Assembly: GCF_030997045.1 (NCBI RefSeq)
Contig: NZ_CP116899.1
Coordinates: 3,744,001-3,808,000 of the forward strand
Direction: 5' to 3'
Source of the DNA: Microbulbifer sp. TB1203
Lineage (GTDB): Bacteria; Pseudomonadota; Gammaproteobacteria; Pseudomonadales; Cellvibrionaceae
Length of the DNA: 64,000 nucleotides
Part shown: in pieces, positions 40,953-49,855 of the stretch
Layout: each line of letters begins with the position of its first letter
How positions within the stretch are numbered: position 1 is the first letter of the stretch
The notes under the pieces: generated by a model
The model's database searches: none
Told to the model about the DNA's origin: nothing
The model's input: the letters and a program-made list of their open reading frames with translations, nothing else
Made by a program: the position numbers and the translations under genes

Positions 40953-43148
40953 ATGGACGTATCGCAGATTCTAGACCCCCTCAACGACGCCCAGCGCGAG
41001 GCCGTGGCCGCGCCCCCGGGCAACCAACTGGTACTGGCCGGCGCCGGCTCCGGCAAGACCCGCGTGCTGGTGCATCGTATCGCCTGGCTGATGCAGGTGG
41101 AGGGGGCCTCCCCCTACTCCATCCTCTCGGTCACCTTTACCAACAAGGCCGCCCGCGAGATGCGCGGGCGCATCGAGGAGCTGCTGGGGGTAAACACCTT
41201 CGGCATGTGGGTGGGCACCTTCCACGGCCTGGCCCACCGGCTGCTCAAGGCCCACTGGAAAGAGGCCAACCTGCCGCAGAACTTCCAGATTCTCGATTCC
41301 GACGACCAGCTGCGCCTGATCAAGCGGGTGCAGAACGACCTGCAACTGGACGAATCCAAATGGTCGCCGCGGGAGACCCAGTGGTGGATCGGCTCGCAGA
41401 AGGACGAGGGCCTGCGCCCGCACTACATCAATGCCGGCGGCGATCCCTGGCTGCAGACTATGGTGCGCATCTATTTCGCCTACGAGGAGGCCTGCCAGCG
41501 CGGCGGTCTCGTCGATTTCGGCGAGCTGCTGCTGCGCGCCCACGAGCTGTGGCTGAACAACGACAGCGTGCTGGCCCACTACCGCCGCCGCTTCCCGCAT
41601 ATCCTGGTGGACGAGTTTCAGGACACCAACACCATCCAATACGCCTGGCTGCGCCTGCTCGCCGGTGACCAGTGCCATATCACCGCGGTGGGTGACGACG
41701 ACCAGTCCATCTACGGCTGGCGCGGGGCCAAAATCGAGAATATCCAGCACTTCGCTCGGGATATGCACGACGTGCAGATGGTGCGCCTGGAGCAGAACTA
41801 CCGCTCCACCGCCACCATCCTCAACGCCGCCAACGCGGTGATCGCGAACAACGCCGGGCGCCTGGGCAAGGAGCTGTGGACCAATGGCGAGGAAGGCGAA
41901 CCCCTCGCGGTCTACGCCGCTTACAACGAGCAGGACGAAGCGCGCTTTATCGTCGACCGCATCGACGACTGGGTGCGCGACGGCAACCGCCGCGACAGCG
42001 TGGCCATCCTCTACCGCTCCAATGCCCAGTCGCGGGTACTGGAGGAGGCCCTGCTCCGCGAGCAGGTACCCTACCGCATCTACGGCGGTCAGCGCTTCTA
42101 CGAGCGCATGGAAATCAAAAATGCCCTCTCCTATATGCGCCTGATCGCCAGCCGCGACGACGACACCGCCTTCGAGCGGGTGGTGAATACCCCCACCCGC
42201 GGCATAGGTGCGCGCAGCGTCGAGGCGGTGCGGTCTTATGCCCGCGAGCACGGCAGTTCCCTCTGGAAAGCCGCGACGCAGATGATCGAGCAGCGCGTAC
42301 TGTCCGCGCGTGCCGGCAATGCGTTGCAGAGCTTTCTCAACCTGGTGGAGCAACTGGCCGCGGATGCCGAAGACAAACTGCTGGATGCGATCGCCGAGGA
42401 TGTGATCGAGCGCAGCGGCCTGCTGGAATTCCACGGCAAGGAAAAGGGTGAAAAGGGCCAGACCCGGGTGGAGAACCTGCAGGAACTGGTCAGCGCCTGC
42501 CGCGCCTTCGATGGCATCGACGTGCCCGAAGGCGAAGAGGAGCCGCCGCTGCTCAACCAGTTCCTGGACAGCGCCGCACTGGACGCCGGCGAGGGCCAGG
42601 CGGACGAGTTCGAGGACGCGGTACAGCTGATGACCCTGCACTCCGCCAAAGGCCTCGAATTCCCGCTGGTGTTTATGGCCGGGGTGGAGGAAAACCTCTT
42701 CCCGCACAAGATGTCCGCCCAGGAGCCCGGGCGCATGGAGGAGGAGCGCCGCCTCTGCTATGTGGGCATCACCCGAGCGATGCAGAAGCTGTACATCACC
42801 TACGCGGAAAACCGCCGCCTGTTCGGCAGCGAGACCTACAACAGCCCGTCGCGCTTTATCGCCGAAATTCCGCCGGAGCTGGTGCACGAGGTGCGCCTGA
42901 AAACCGAAATCTCCCGCCCCTTGTTCAACTCGAACTACGGCAAGATCGGCAACCTGTCCGACCCCGCGCCGGACTTCGACGACCTGCCCCCGCTGGCCCT
43001 CGGTGGCCGCGTGGAGCACCCCAAATTCGGCGAGGGCACCGTAATACAGTTCGAAGGCAACGGCCCCCGCGCGCGCGTACAGGTCAATTTCGACGATGCG
43101 GGCAGCAAGTGGCTGGTAGTGGCCATGGCCAAACTCCAACCGCTCTAA
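40953..43148 (+). CDS. uvrD: DNA helicase II
   Basis: UvrD is the 3'-5' SF1A helicase of nucleotide-excision and mismatch repair. The 731-residue protein is collinear with E. coli UvrD from MDVSQILDPLNDAQREAVAAP. Motif I GAGSGKT is at 30-36, followed by VTFTNKAA (Ia) and VDEFQDTN (II). The later motifs are GDDDQSIYGWRG (III), EQNYRS (IV), TLHSAKGLEFP (V) and YVGITRA (VI). The C-terminal HPKFGEGTVIQFEG part is the UvrD Tudor-like RNA-polymerase-contact segment. ATG 40953 is the family start; the open frame continues 35 codons upstream without homology. Confidence 0.98.
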   Translation: MDVSQILDPLNDAQREAVAAPPGNQLVLAGAGSGKTRVLVHRIAWLMQVEGASPYSILSVTFTNKAAREMRGRIEELLGVNTFGMWVGTFHGLAHRLLKAHWKEANLPQNFQILDSDDQLRLIKRVQNDLQLDESKWSPRETQWWIGSQKDEGLRPHYINAGGDPWLQTMVRIYFAYEEACQRGGLVDFGELLLRAHELWLNNDSVLAHYRRRFPHILVDEFQDTNTIQYAWLRLLAGDQCHITAVGDDDQSIYGWRGAKIENIQHFARDMHDVQMVRLEQNYRSTATILNAANAVIANNAGRLGKELWTNGEEGEPLAVYAAYNEQDEARFIVDRIDDWVRDGNRRDSVAILYRSNAQSRVLEEALLREQVPYRIYGGQRFYERMEIKNALSYMRLIASRDDDTAFERVVNTPTRGIGARSVEAVRSYAREHGSSLWKAATQMIEQRVLSARAGNALQSFLNLVEQLAADAEDKLLDAIAEDVIERSGLLEFHGKEKGEKGQTRVENLQELVSACRAFDGIDVPEGEEEPPLLNQFLDSAALDAGEGQADEFEDAVQLMTLHSAKGLEFPLVFMAGVEENLFPHKMSAQEPGRMEEERRLCYVGITRAMQKLYITYAENRRLFGSETYNSPSRFIAEIPPELVHEVRLKTEISRPLFNSNYGKIGNLSDPAPDFDDLPPLALGGRVEHPKFGEGTVIQFEGNGPRARVQVNFDDAGSKWLVVAMAKLQPL

Positions 43149-43150
43149 CC

Positions 43151-43196
43151 CCGGGACCGCGGAGCTCCAGCTCCGCAAACGGGCCGCAGGCCCGCA
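43151..43196. repeat. GGAGCTCCAGCTCC-type palindromic repeat behind uvrD
   Basis: CCGGGACCGCGGAGCTCCAG, then CTCCGC and a second dyad GGGCCGCAGGCCCGC. The same two-part unit occurs at 56179 and 56597, and a facing pair at 60612. It begins three bases after the uvrD stop. Confidence 0.75.
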
Positions 43197-43230
43197 GTGA
43201 CCAAAAGTGACAGTGTCAGGGAAGAGGAGA

Positions 43231-43671
43231 ATGATCGAAGCGGTTTCCAACAAAAACCTGGAAGACGTGTTGCCATTGATCCGGCAATACCAGGAGTTTT
43301 ACAAGGTTGAGGATATTTGCGATATGCGCAACCGGGTGTTTTTCTCCCGGTTCGGTGAACAAAGCCGGGATGGCTGTCAGTTCGCCTATCGCCAAGCTGG
43401 GAAGTTGGTCGCTTTCGCCACGGTATATTTCACCTATACCAGCACTATTGCGGCGAAGGTGGGTGTTCTGAACGATTTGTTCACCCTGCCCGATTTTCAA
43501 AACCGGGGGATTGGGCGCGAACTGATTGAACACTGCCGCCACTATGCGGCCAACAGGGGTGCAGCGAGATTGCAGTGGATGACCGCGTCGGACAACCTGC
43601 ATGCCCAGAGCCTGTATGATTCGATGAGTACAGGGAAAAGCAGTTGGTATTTTTACACCTACACAGGCTAG
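43231..43671 (+). CDS. GNAT-family N-acetyltransferase
   Basis: The 146-residue protein has the GNAT acetyl-CoA motif A, FTLPDFQNRGIGRELIEHCRHYA, in the Q/RxxGxG/A form (QNRGIG). Motif B (LQWMTASDNLHAQSLYDSM) follows, where the Asn and Tyr are typical. The substrate amine is unknown. ATG 43231 follows AGAGGAG, which suits the family length better than GTG 43207. It sits between two palindromic repeats and has no operon partner. Confidence 0.88.
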   Translation: MIEAVSNKNLEDVLPLIRQYQEFYKVEDICDMRNRVFFSRFGEQSRDGCQFAYRQAGKLVAFATVYFTYTSTIAAKVGVLNDLFTLPDFQNRGIGRELIEHCRHYAANRGAARLQWMTASDNLHAQSLYDSMSTGKSSWYFYTYTG

Positions 43672-43686
43672 GTTTTCCTCTGTAAC

Positions 43687-43758
43687 TGTAGGAGCGGCCC
43701 ATGGCCGCGATCGGGCTTCGCGAAAAATCTCTGATCGCGGCCATGGGCCGCTCCTACA
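43687..43758. repeat. REP-like element with 26-bp arms upstream of the TRAP binding protein
   Basis: Arms 43687-43712 (TGTAGGAGCGGCCC onward) and 43733-43758 are exact complements with a 20-base loop. It separates the GNAT gene from the TRAP gene and ends only 42 bases before the latter's start; the TRAP reading frame stays open through part of it. Confidence 0.9.
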
Positions 43759-43799
43759 AAAAGCACAAAAAATATACGAGCAGTAAAAATAAAAAACCG

Positions 43800-44939
43800 A
43801 TGAAAAAAATCAACTGGTACCCCCCCATCATCCTCGGCCTGCTCGCCCTGCTGGTCATCACCTTCGGCGCCCTGGTCGCTTCCCGAGCCTCCCTGGGCCC
43901 CACGCAGCATTTCTCCGAGGACGGCAGTCGCGAAACCTTCGAGTGGAAACTCGTCACCACCTGGCCGAAGAACTTCCCCGGCCTCGGCAGTGCACCGGAG
44001 CGCTTCGCGAAAAAAGTCGAAGCCATGTCCGCCGGGCGCCTGAAGATCAAGGTCTACGGCGCCGGGGAGCTGGTGCCGGCGATGGGGGTGTTCGGCGCGG
44101 TATCCGATGGCGCCGCGCAGATGGGCCACGGCGCGGCCTATTACTGGAAGGGAAAAATCCCGGCCGCACAATTTTTTACCGCCGTGCCCTTCGGTCTCAA
44201 TGCCCAGGAGATGAACGGCTGGCTGCACCACGGCGGCGGCCTGGAGCTGTGGGAAGAACTCTACGCGCCCTTCGACCTGATCCCCATGGCCGGCGGCTCC
44301 ACCGGCGTGCAGATGGCCGGCTGGTTCAACAAGCAGATCAATTCCGTGGAGGATCTCAAGGGCCTCAAGATGCGCATTCCCGGCATCGGCGGTGAGGTGC
44401 TGAACCGCGCCGGCGGCACCGCCGTCACCATCCCCGGCGGCGAGCTGTACACCGCACTGCAGACCGGCGTTATCGATGCCACCGAGTGGGTGGGCCCCTT
44501 CAACGACCTGGCCTTCGGCTTCCACCAGATCGCCGATTACTACTACTATCCCGGTTGGCACGAGCCCGGCTCCATCCTGGAATTTATCGTCAACAAGACC
44601 GCATTCGAAAAGCTCCCACCGGACCTGCAGGAAATCGTTCGCACCGCCGCCCGAGATGCCAACCAGGATATGCTCGACGAATACACCGCGCGCAACAATC
44701 GCGCGTTGAAAGAGCTGGTGGAAAAGCACGGCGTGCAACTCAAGCGCCTGCCCGCGGATGTAATCGCGCACCTGCAGAAAATCAACGACCAGATCATGGA
44801 AGAAACCGCGGCGAAGGACCCGCAGTTCGCCCGGGTGTACAAGGCGTTCAAGGAGTTTGAACGGGAGGTGATTCCCTATCACCAGATCAGCGAGGAGGCC
44901 TACTATCAGGCGCGGGCGCTGGAGATGGACAGCGACTGA
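43800..44939 (+). CDS. TRAP transporter substrate-binding protein (DctP family, TakP-like)
   Basis: Periplasmic receptor for an organic acid. The 379-residue protein has an N-terminal hydrophobic segment (signal peptide or anchor, residues 8-29). The DctP fold follows, with WKLVTTWPKNFPGLGSAPERFAKKVE, LKGLKMRIPGIGGEVLNRAG (the Arg that binds the carboxylate) and ALQTGVIDATEWVGPFND. The overall pattern resembles Rhodobacter TakP, which binds 2-oxo acids. ATG 43800 is used, since upstream codons come from the repeat. The matching membrane genes are dctMQ at 48500-50436, on the other strand 3.5 kb away. Confidence 0.92.
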   Translation: MKKINWYPPIILGLLALLVITFGALVASRASLGPTQHFSEDGSRETFEWKLVTTWPKNFPGLGSAPERFAKKVEAMSAGRLKIKVYGAGELVPAMGVFGAVSDGAAQMGHGAAYYWKGKIPAAQFFTAVPFGLNAQEMNGWLHHGGGLELWEELYAPFDLIPMAGGSTGVQMAGWFNKQINSVEDLKGLKMRIPGIGGEVLNRAGGTAVTIPGGELYTALQTGVIDATEWVGPFNDLAFGFHQIADYYYYPGWHEPGSILEFIVNKTAFEKLPPDLQEIVRTAARDANQDMLDEYTARNNRALKELVEKHGVQLKRLPADVIAHLQKINDQIMEETAAKDPQFARVYKAFKEFEREVIPYHQISEEAYYQARALEMDSD

Positions 44940-45112
44940 TAGGGCGGGCGTGCACCAAGAAATGAGAAACGCGTCACATTTTTGAGGGGCAGCGCCTCTT
45001 CTCGCCGGTTATTACCTGAATCAGCTATGCAAACCCCCATAAATCCGAATAATCGTCTAATCGGTCACATTCGAGACCGGAACCGGATCAAAAAAACAAT
45101 ACAGGGGGATTT

Positions 45113-45886
45113 ATGAAATCATTTGTGCGGCTGTCTTTTGCAGCCATTCTTGCCGCGCTGGTTGGTTGTGCGACTCCGCAGCCGCCGGTTCCACTGGATC
45201 AAACTTTCTATGCCCAGAACGACGGGAAAACCGTCGGCTTGATGCTGAAAGCGCCCGAGGCTCCGGGTCTCGCGCTGGAAGGCAATATCGGCCTGCTGGA
45301 CTACGCGATCATCGCCGCGGCCACCAGCTCGCTCAGCAGCCATATCGAAAGTCAGGATCTCGGTGAGTTCCTCGCGGTGTCCGAAGAGCTGAGCCAGGGC
45401 TTGGAAAACGAGGGTTTCACCACGGTGCGCCTGGAAGCGCCGGAAAAGGAACCCAAGCTGGCGAAATTCAAGGACCCGGATTCGGGGGACACCGTCTACT
45501 ACGCTAAGAAAGACCACCGCGGCCTGGCGGAGCAGCACAAGGTGGACTACCTGTTGAAGCTGACGGCCACCCGCGCCGGTCTGGCCCGCCCCTACTACGG
45601 TTTTGTTCCCACAGACGCGCCGCGCGCAGTGTTCAATGTGCACGGCGAGCTGATCGACCTGTCTACCAATCAACTGCTCTGGTACGCCAACATCGCCCAA
45701 TCCGCCTACGCCACTGGCGAGTGGGATGAAGCGCCCAGTTTTCCCGGCCTGACCAACACCTACTACGTGGTGATGAACAAGGCCAAGCAGGACGTACTCG
45801 GCGCACTGGCGAAAAACCGGGGTGAGATAGACCGGCTGGCCCTGAAGGCGGATGACGGCGAAGCCACCGAAACCGAGCAGCAATAA
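45113..45886 (+). CDS. Outer-membrane-type lipoprotein of unknown function
   Basis: The 257-residue protein has a lipoprotein signal peptide with lipobox LVGC and lipidated Cys19 (LAALVGCATPQ). I recognise no family. The mature protein has a predicted amphipathic or weakly hydrophobic segment (LDYAIIAAATSSLSSHI) and a YxxxYG-rich region with conserved-looking DLSTNQLLWYANIAQSAY. That pattern of a stress-type surface lipoprotein tells little about activity. AGGGGG stands 8 bases before the ATG. It is followed 52 bases later by another lipoprotein gene, so the two probably act together. Confidence 0.75.
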   Translation: MKSFVRLSFAAILAALVGCATPQPPVPLDQTFYAQNDGKTVGLMLKAPEAPGLALEGNIGLLDYAIIAAATSSLSSHIESQDLGEFLAVSEELSQGLENEGFTTVRLEAPEKEPKLAKFKDPDSGDTVYYAKKDHRGLAEQHKVDYLLKLTATRAGLARPYYGFVPTDAPRAVFNVHGELIDLSTNQLLWYANIAQSAYATGEWDEAPSFPGLTNTYYVVMNKAKQDVLGALAKNRGEIDRLALKADDGEATETEQQ

Positions 45887-45938
45887 AAACCGATAATAAA
45901 AAGCTGAGGCGGTGGCTGAGGTCACCGTCGTAACTCCC

Positions 45939-46877
45939 ATGAAAAAAATAATCATCCTTGCGCTGGCGAGTCTGCTGCTCGGGGGCTGCGCCCACAGCGC
46001 CAAATACCATATCGCTTCCGGCGATATGCAGACTATTCAATCCCTTGATGGCATCTACCTGGATGTGGCACCGCTGGAAAACGGCCCGCTTACGGTGGAG
46101 ATCCATCCGGAGCCTTGGCGCTACCAGTCGATCGCCAACGCGCAGTACCAGTACTACACGCCGCCCTCTTCGCCCAACGTCAGCCCCGGCCAGGCAGCCG
46201 CCGCTGGTGCGGTGGGCGGCCTGATAGGCACATTGATCGCCAGCAAAATGGCTAAGGACCAAGCCCAAAACGCGGCGCAGCAGCCAGCGCAGCCGCTGAT
46301 AGACGGCCTGGCTGGCCGCGCGCTGCAGCGCGATGTGCGCGAGGCGGTGGTGGATGGATTGTTGAGTTCGGAATTCGCCGCCGCACGCTCCCTACGCTAC
46401 GGCCCGATTACCGACGAGAAAGCACCGCGGCTGCTGTTGCAGCCGTCGATCAAGCTGACCAACGGGCTGGACGTACTAAAGTTCAATATCAATGCGGAGC
46501 TGTTCGCTGGAGGCAAGCAGCCGCTGTACCGGAATTCCGTTGAATACTGGTCGGCGGGCACCGGTTACGTGGACAAGCAGGGAAATCTGGCCTACTGGCT
46601 CGCGGGTGATCTGGAGGCCTTCTACGGCGAACTTAACCTGGCGATGGCGCACACATCGGACTATCTGGCGCAGTCACTCGGCGGAACCCTGCCACGGGAA
46701 GACGAAAAACAGGCGACCCACAAGATTGCTGCGAGCGGCGGCTGGGTGATGCTGCGTGGAAACGTGATTCAGGAGACAGACCAGTTCACGGTGCTGAAGG
46801 ATTTGCGCGGCAATATCAAAATCATCCGCGGCACCTTGATGCAGAGATCAAGCGCGGCCAGCGGTAGCCGGCAATAA
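45939..46877 (+). CDS. Lipoprotein with glycine-zipper-like segment, unknown function
   Basis: The 312-residue protein has a lipobox LLGGC (Cys17). A short Gly/Ala-rich membrane-active segment, AAAAGAVGGLIGTLIASKMA (near residues 96-115), resembles a glycine zipper. The rest is soluble alpha/beta with no motif I know. It begins at ATG 45939 (the GTG at 45912 would precede the signal peptide). It follows the lipoprotein gene at 45113 in the same direction. A pair of adjacent lipoproteins, one with a zipper, suggests an envelope assembly or stress role, which is a guess. Confidence 0.72.
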   Translation: MKKIIILALASLLLGGCAHSAKYHIASGDMQTIQSLDGIYLDVAPLENGPLTVEIHPEPWRYQSIANAQYQYYTPPSSPNVSPGQAAAAGAVGGLIGTLIASKMAKDQAQNAAQQPAQPLIDGLAGRALQRDVREAVVDGLLSSEFAAARSLRYGPITDEKAPRLLLQPSIKLTNGLDVLKFNINAELFAGGKQPLYRNSVEYWSAGTGYVDKQGNLAYWLAGDLEAFYGELNLAMAHTSDYLAQSLGGTLPREDEKQATHKIAASGGWVMLRGNVIQETDQFTVLKDLRGNIKIIRGTLMQRSSAASGSRQ

Positions 46878-46972
46878 ATCGTCACCTCGGGATAACTCGG
46901 AAATCCCCAATTGGAACAAAGAGCTATGGTCAATGGGATCAGGCTGGATTTATGGCACCAGCTTTAATCTAG

Positions 46973-46989
46973 CGACTACCAGGTAGTCG
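46973..46989. promoter_or_regulatory. 8-bp palindrome CGACTACC-A-GGTAGTCG
   Basis: A perfect compact dyad stands in the 183-base gap between the lipoprotein gene and the leftward membrane-protein gene. With no T-run it could be an operator or a bidirectional weak terminator. The rest of the gap shows no gene. Confidence 0.4.
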
Positions 46990-47060
46990 GTGACACACTC
47001 GCACCCGGTAACAGTCGACGGTATAAACTGCGGTTAGTCGTCCGGACCCGGGCTGGGTTG

Positions 47061-47303
47061 TTACTGAAAATCACAGGCACCCGGCTCGTAGTTGTAGCGC
47101 CCGCCCGCATCCAGGCAGGCGTCCACCTGCCAGAGCAATACAAAATGCATCCGTACCAGCAGCAGTGCGCCCAGAACCAGGAACGCGAGGCCGGACAGGA
47201 TCGCTTTGCGGCTCCAGCGCAGGCGGCCGAGAATCATCAGTAACACCCCGGTGGGAATCAGCAGGACACCGGCCAGGTTCAGGATTTGTTGCACCATCCC
47301 CAT
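47061..47303 (-). CDS. Small two-helix membrane protein, unknown function
   Basis: The 80-residue protein (from ATG 47303) has two hydrophobic helices (ILNLAGVLLIPTGVLLMILG and ILSGLAFLVLGALLLV). The periplasmic tail DACLDAGGRYNYEPGACDF carries two Cys that could form a disulfide. The open frame continues to 47381 inside yciA, but those codons look non-coding and ATG 47303 falls after the yciA stop. It lies 28 bases behind yciA on the same strand and is likely co-transcribed. Similar short proteins ending CL..GGR.N...G.C are common hypothetical proteins. Confidence 0.65.
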   Translation of the reverse strand: MGMVQQILNLAGVLLIPTGVLLMILGRLRWSRKAILSGLAFLVLGALLLVRMHFVLLWQVDACLDAGGRYNYEPGACDFQ

Positions 47304-47331
47304 GGGTATAGCACCCGCCGGAAGATGGTTA

Positions 47332-47721
47332 CTACGGCAGTGGCCTGGTATGCCCGCGGTCGTCGATGGCCACGAATACAAACTCGCCTTCGGTGACCTT
47401 TACCTGCTCGCCGGTATGCACCCGGGTCAGCCAGACTTCCACCATGGTGCGGATCGAGGAGCGGCCCACTTCGATGGCCTCCGCGTAGCAGCTGACGGTG
47501 GAGCCCACGGGCACCGGGCGCAGGAACACCATGCTGCCCACCGCGACGGTGGTGACCCGGCCGCGGGCGATGCTCTGGGCGAGAATGGCGCCGGCCAGGT
47601 CCATTTGTGACATCAGCCAGCCGGCGAATACGTCCCCCTGGGGGTTGGTGTCGCGGGGCATGGTCTGGGTTTGCAGGGTCAGGGTGCCGGTGGGTTGCGG
47701 CTCTTCATCGAGTGCGGACAT
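47332..47721 (-). CDS. yciA: Acyl-CoA thioesterase, YciA-like hotdog fold
   Basis: Hydrolyses a broad range of acyl-CoAs in the cytoplasm. The 129-residue protein has the YciA features RDTNPQGDVFAGWLMSQMDLAGA (catalytic Asp in the hotdog helix) and VAVGSMVFLRPVPVGSTVSCYAE. The PQGDVFAGW segment is the family signature. It is read with the small membrane protein downstream. I saw no unusual features. Confidence 0.92.
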   Translation of the reverse strand: MSALDEEPQPTGTLTLQTQTMPRDTNPQGDVFAGWLMSQMDLAGAILAQSIARGRVTTVAVGSMVFLRPVPVGSTVSCYAEAIEVGRSSIRTMVEVWLTRVHTGEQVKVTEGEFVFVAIDDRGHTRPLP

Positions 47722-47839
47722 CGACTGCTCACGTTGTTAGATTTATTGGATTCCGCCGATTTGCGGGTGGCGCATTATAGCACAATTTGACTATCAAATA
47801 GCCAGCCCGGCGGATGGGTCCGGCGGTGAGCGGAGGCGG

Positions 47840-48424
47840 TCATTCGTCCAGGCGTTGCAGTACCGGCTCCCAGTCGATGGTCACGTCCGGCACTGCGGCG
47901 GCGGGTGTTTGCCCTTCCAGTTCGCGGATGTCCGGGCGGCCGTAGCCCTCTCCCTGCAGTCGGTAGATGGTGAGAACCCGATCGGCGGGGTGGATCAGCC
48001 AGACTTCGGGTACCCGGGCGCGCTCATAGGCGGCGAGCTTGCGGGTCTGGTCGTGGCCGGCAGTGGCCGGGGTGAGCACTTCCACCACCCAGTCCGGCGC
48101 GCCCCGCAGGCCGCGGTCGTCCAGCTTGGTGGCGTCGCACACCACCAACAGGTCCGGCTGGACCACGGTGTCGACCAGGTCGTCGGCCTCGTCACTTTTC
48201 GGCAGGCGCACATCGAAAGGGGCAATATAAGGCCGGCAAGGTTTGCCTTCCAGGGTGTTGGCTACTTGCCGGGCCATTTCCAGGGCAACCTCCTGGTGCT
48301 GGCGCGACGGGGCCGGGGACATTAGGTAGGCGGTGCCGTCGATCAGTTCGTAGCGCACATCTTCCGGCCAGGTCAGATAGTCGGCGTAGGTGTGGTGCTG
48401 GCAATCCCGTTGTTGCAGTGCCAT
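47840..48424 (-). CDS. Uma2-family (DUF820) putative PD-(D/E)XK nuclease-like protein
   Basis: The 194-residue protein has the Uma2/DUF820 core: YELIDGTAYLMSPAPSRQHQ near the N-terminus, PDLLVVCDATKLDDRG, and DWVVEVLTPATAGHDQTRKLAAYERARVPEVWLIHP, in which Asp, Glu-x-Leu and Lys fit a PD-(D/E)XK nuclease site. The family is abundant in cyanobacteria and scattered elsewhere; its cellular role is unknown. GGAGG precedes the ATG. The gene stands alone between yciA and dctM. Confidence 0.85.
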   Translation of the reverse strand: MALQQRDCQHHTYADYLTWPEDVRYELIDGTAYLMSPAPSRQHQEVALEMARQVANTLEGKPCRPYIAPFDVRLPKSDEADDLVDTVVQPDLLVVCDATKLDDRGLRGAPDWVVEVLTPATAGHDQTRKLAAYERARVPEVWLIHPADRVLTIYRLQGEGYGRPDIRELEGQTPAAAVPDVTIDWEPVLQRLDE

Positions 48425-48499
48425 GGGGCCTCCGAGGCGATCGGGCGAGCTTTAAGCCTAAGCCTCGCCCTCCGCCTTGGCAACAACCTCCAACAGTGG

Positions 48500-49855
48500 C
48501 TATCCCAGTGCTCCCGGCAGCCAGGTCGCCAGCGCCGGCCAAATTGCCAGCAGGCACAGCACCAGCAGTTGAATGGCGATAAACGGCATCACGCCCCGGT
48601 AGATGGCCGCGGTGGCCACTGATTCCGGCGCCACTCCGCGCAGGTAGAAGAGCGCGAAGCCGAACGGCGGGGTGAGGAAAGAGGTCTGCAGGTTGATGGC
48701 GATCATAATGCCCAGCCACACCGGGTCCACGCCCATGGCCAGCAGTACCGGGCCGACGATGGGCACCACCACGAAAGTGATCTCGATAAAGTCGAGGATA
48801 AAGCCCAGCAGGAAGATCGCCAGCATTACCAGCAGGGTCGCGCCGATCACGCCGCCGGGCAGGTTGGTGAAGAAGCTGGTGACCAGTTCCTCGCCATCAT
48901 AGCCGCGGAACACCAGCGAGAAGAGCGAGGCGCCGATCAGGATAGCGAACACCATCGCGGTCACCTGCAGGGTGCTGCGTCCCACCTCCCCGGCCCGCTG
49001 CCACTTGAGCGCGCCGCGGCTGTAGGCCAGCAGCCCCGATCCCAGGGCGCCCACTGCGGCGGCTTCGGTGGGGGTGGCGATGCCGGTGATGATCGAACCC
49101 AGCACCAACAGCATCAACGCAATGGGAGGCAGCAGGCTCATCAGGATCTGCGAGAGGTTCACCTCGCCATCGTCGCCGGTATCCGCAGGCTGGTGGCGGG
49201 CCACAAACAGCAGGTAGATGATATAGGCCGCCACCAGCAGCAGCCCGGGAATGATCGCCCCCACGAACAGGTCGCCCACGCTCACCGGCTGCGGGTTGAA
49301 AATGCCCGCGGACAGCTGCGCCCGCTGGTAGGCATTGGACAGTGTGTCCCCCAGCAGCACCAGGGCGATGGACGGCGGGATGATCTGGCCCAGGGTGCCG
49401 GTGGCACAGATGGTGCCGCTGGCCAGGGTCGGCGAGTAGCCGCGTTTGAGCATGGTGGGCAGGGACATCAGCCCCATGGTCACCACCGTGGCGCCGACGA
49501 TGCCGGTGCTGGCGGCCAGCAGCGCGCCCACCACCACCACCGAGACCGCCATGCCCGCGGGCACCCGGGAAAACACCCGGGCCAGATTCACCAGCAGCTC
49601 CTCGGCGATCCGCGCCCGCTCCAGCATCACGCCCATCAATACGAACAGCGGCACTGCCATCAGGGTGCCGTTCTGCATGATGCCGTAGAGGCGGTCGGGG
49701 AAGGCGCGCAGCAGCTCCGGGTCGAATACGCCAGAGACAATACCCAGGCCCGCCGCCAGCAGCGCGGTGCCGCCCAGGGTAAAGGCCACCGGGTAACCGA
49801 ACATCAGCAGCCCGCACACGGCGAGGAACATCAGCAGGGGAACCAGCTCGATCAC
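48500..49855 (-). CDS. dctM: TRAP transporter large permease, DctM family
   Basis: Large membrane subunit of a tripartite ATP-independent transporter, driving organic-acid import with sodium. The 451-residue protein has about 12 helices and the DctM segments FGYPVAFTLGG, AVPLFVLMGVMLER, ASTGIVGATVVTMGLMSLP and QIIPPSIALVLLG. It starts at GTG 49855, overlapping the dctQ stop by four bases (GTGA); the open frame extends further inside dctQ but is not coding there. The P-component is probably the protein at 43800. Confidence 0.93.
   Translation of the reverse strand: MIELVPLLMFLAVCGLLMFGYPVAFTLGGTALLAAGLGIVSGVFDPELLRAFPDRLYGIMQNGTLMAVPLFVLMGVMLERARIAEELLVNLARVFSRVPAGMAVSVVVVGALLAASTGIVGATVVTMGLMSLPTMLKRGYSPTLASGTICATGTLGQIIPPSIALVLLGDTLSNAYQRAQLSAGIFNPQPVSVGDLFVGAIIPGLLLVAAYIIYLLFVARHQPADTGDDGEVNLSQILMSLLPPIALMLLVLGSIITGIATPTEAAAVGALGSGLLAYSRGALKWQRAGEVGRSTLQVTAMVFAILIGASLFSLVFRGYDGEELVTSFFTNLPGGVIGATLLVMLAIFLLGFILDFIEITFVVVPIVGPVLLAMGVDPVWLGIMIAINLQTSFLTPPFGFALFYLRGVAPESVATAAIYRGVMPFIAIQLLVLCLLAIWPALATWLPGALG

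Noticed and set aside
40971..43253. A 760-codon frame antisense to uvrD
   Set aside because: It overlaps uvrD completely and has the composition of a codon-bias shadow.
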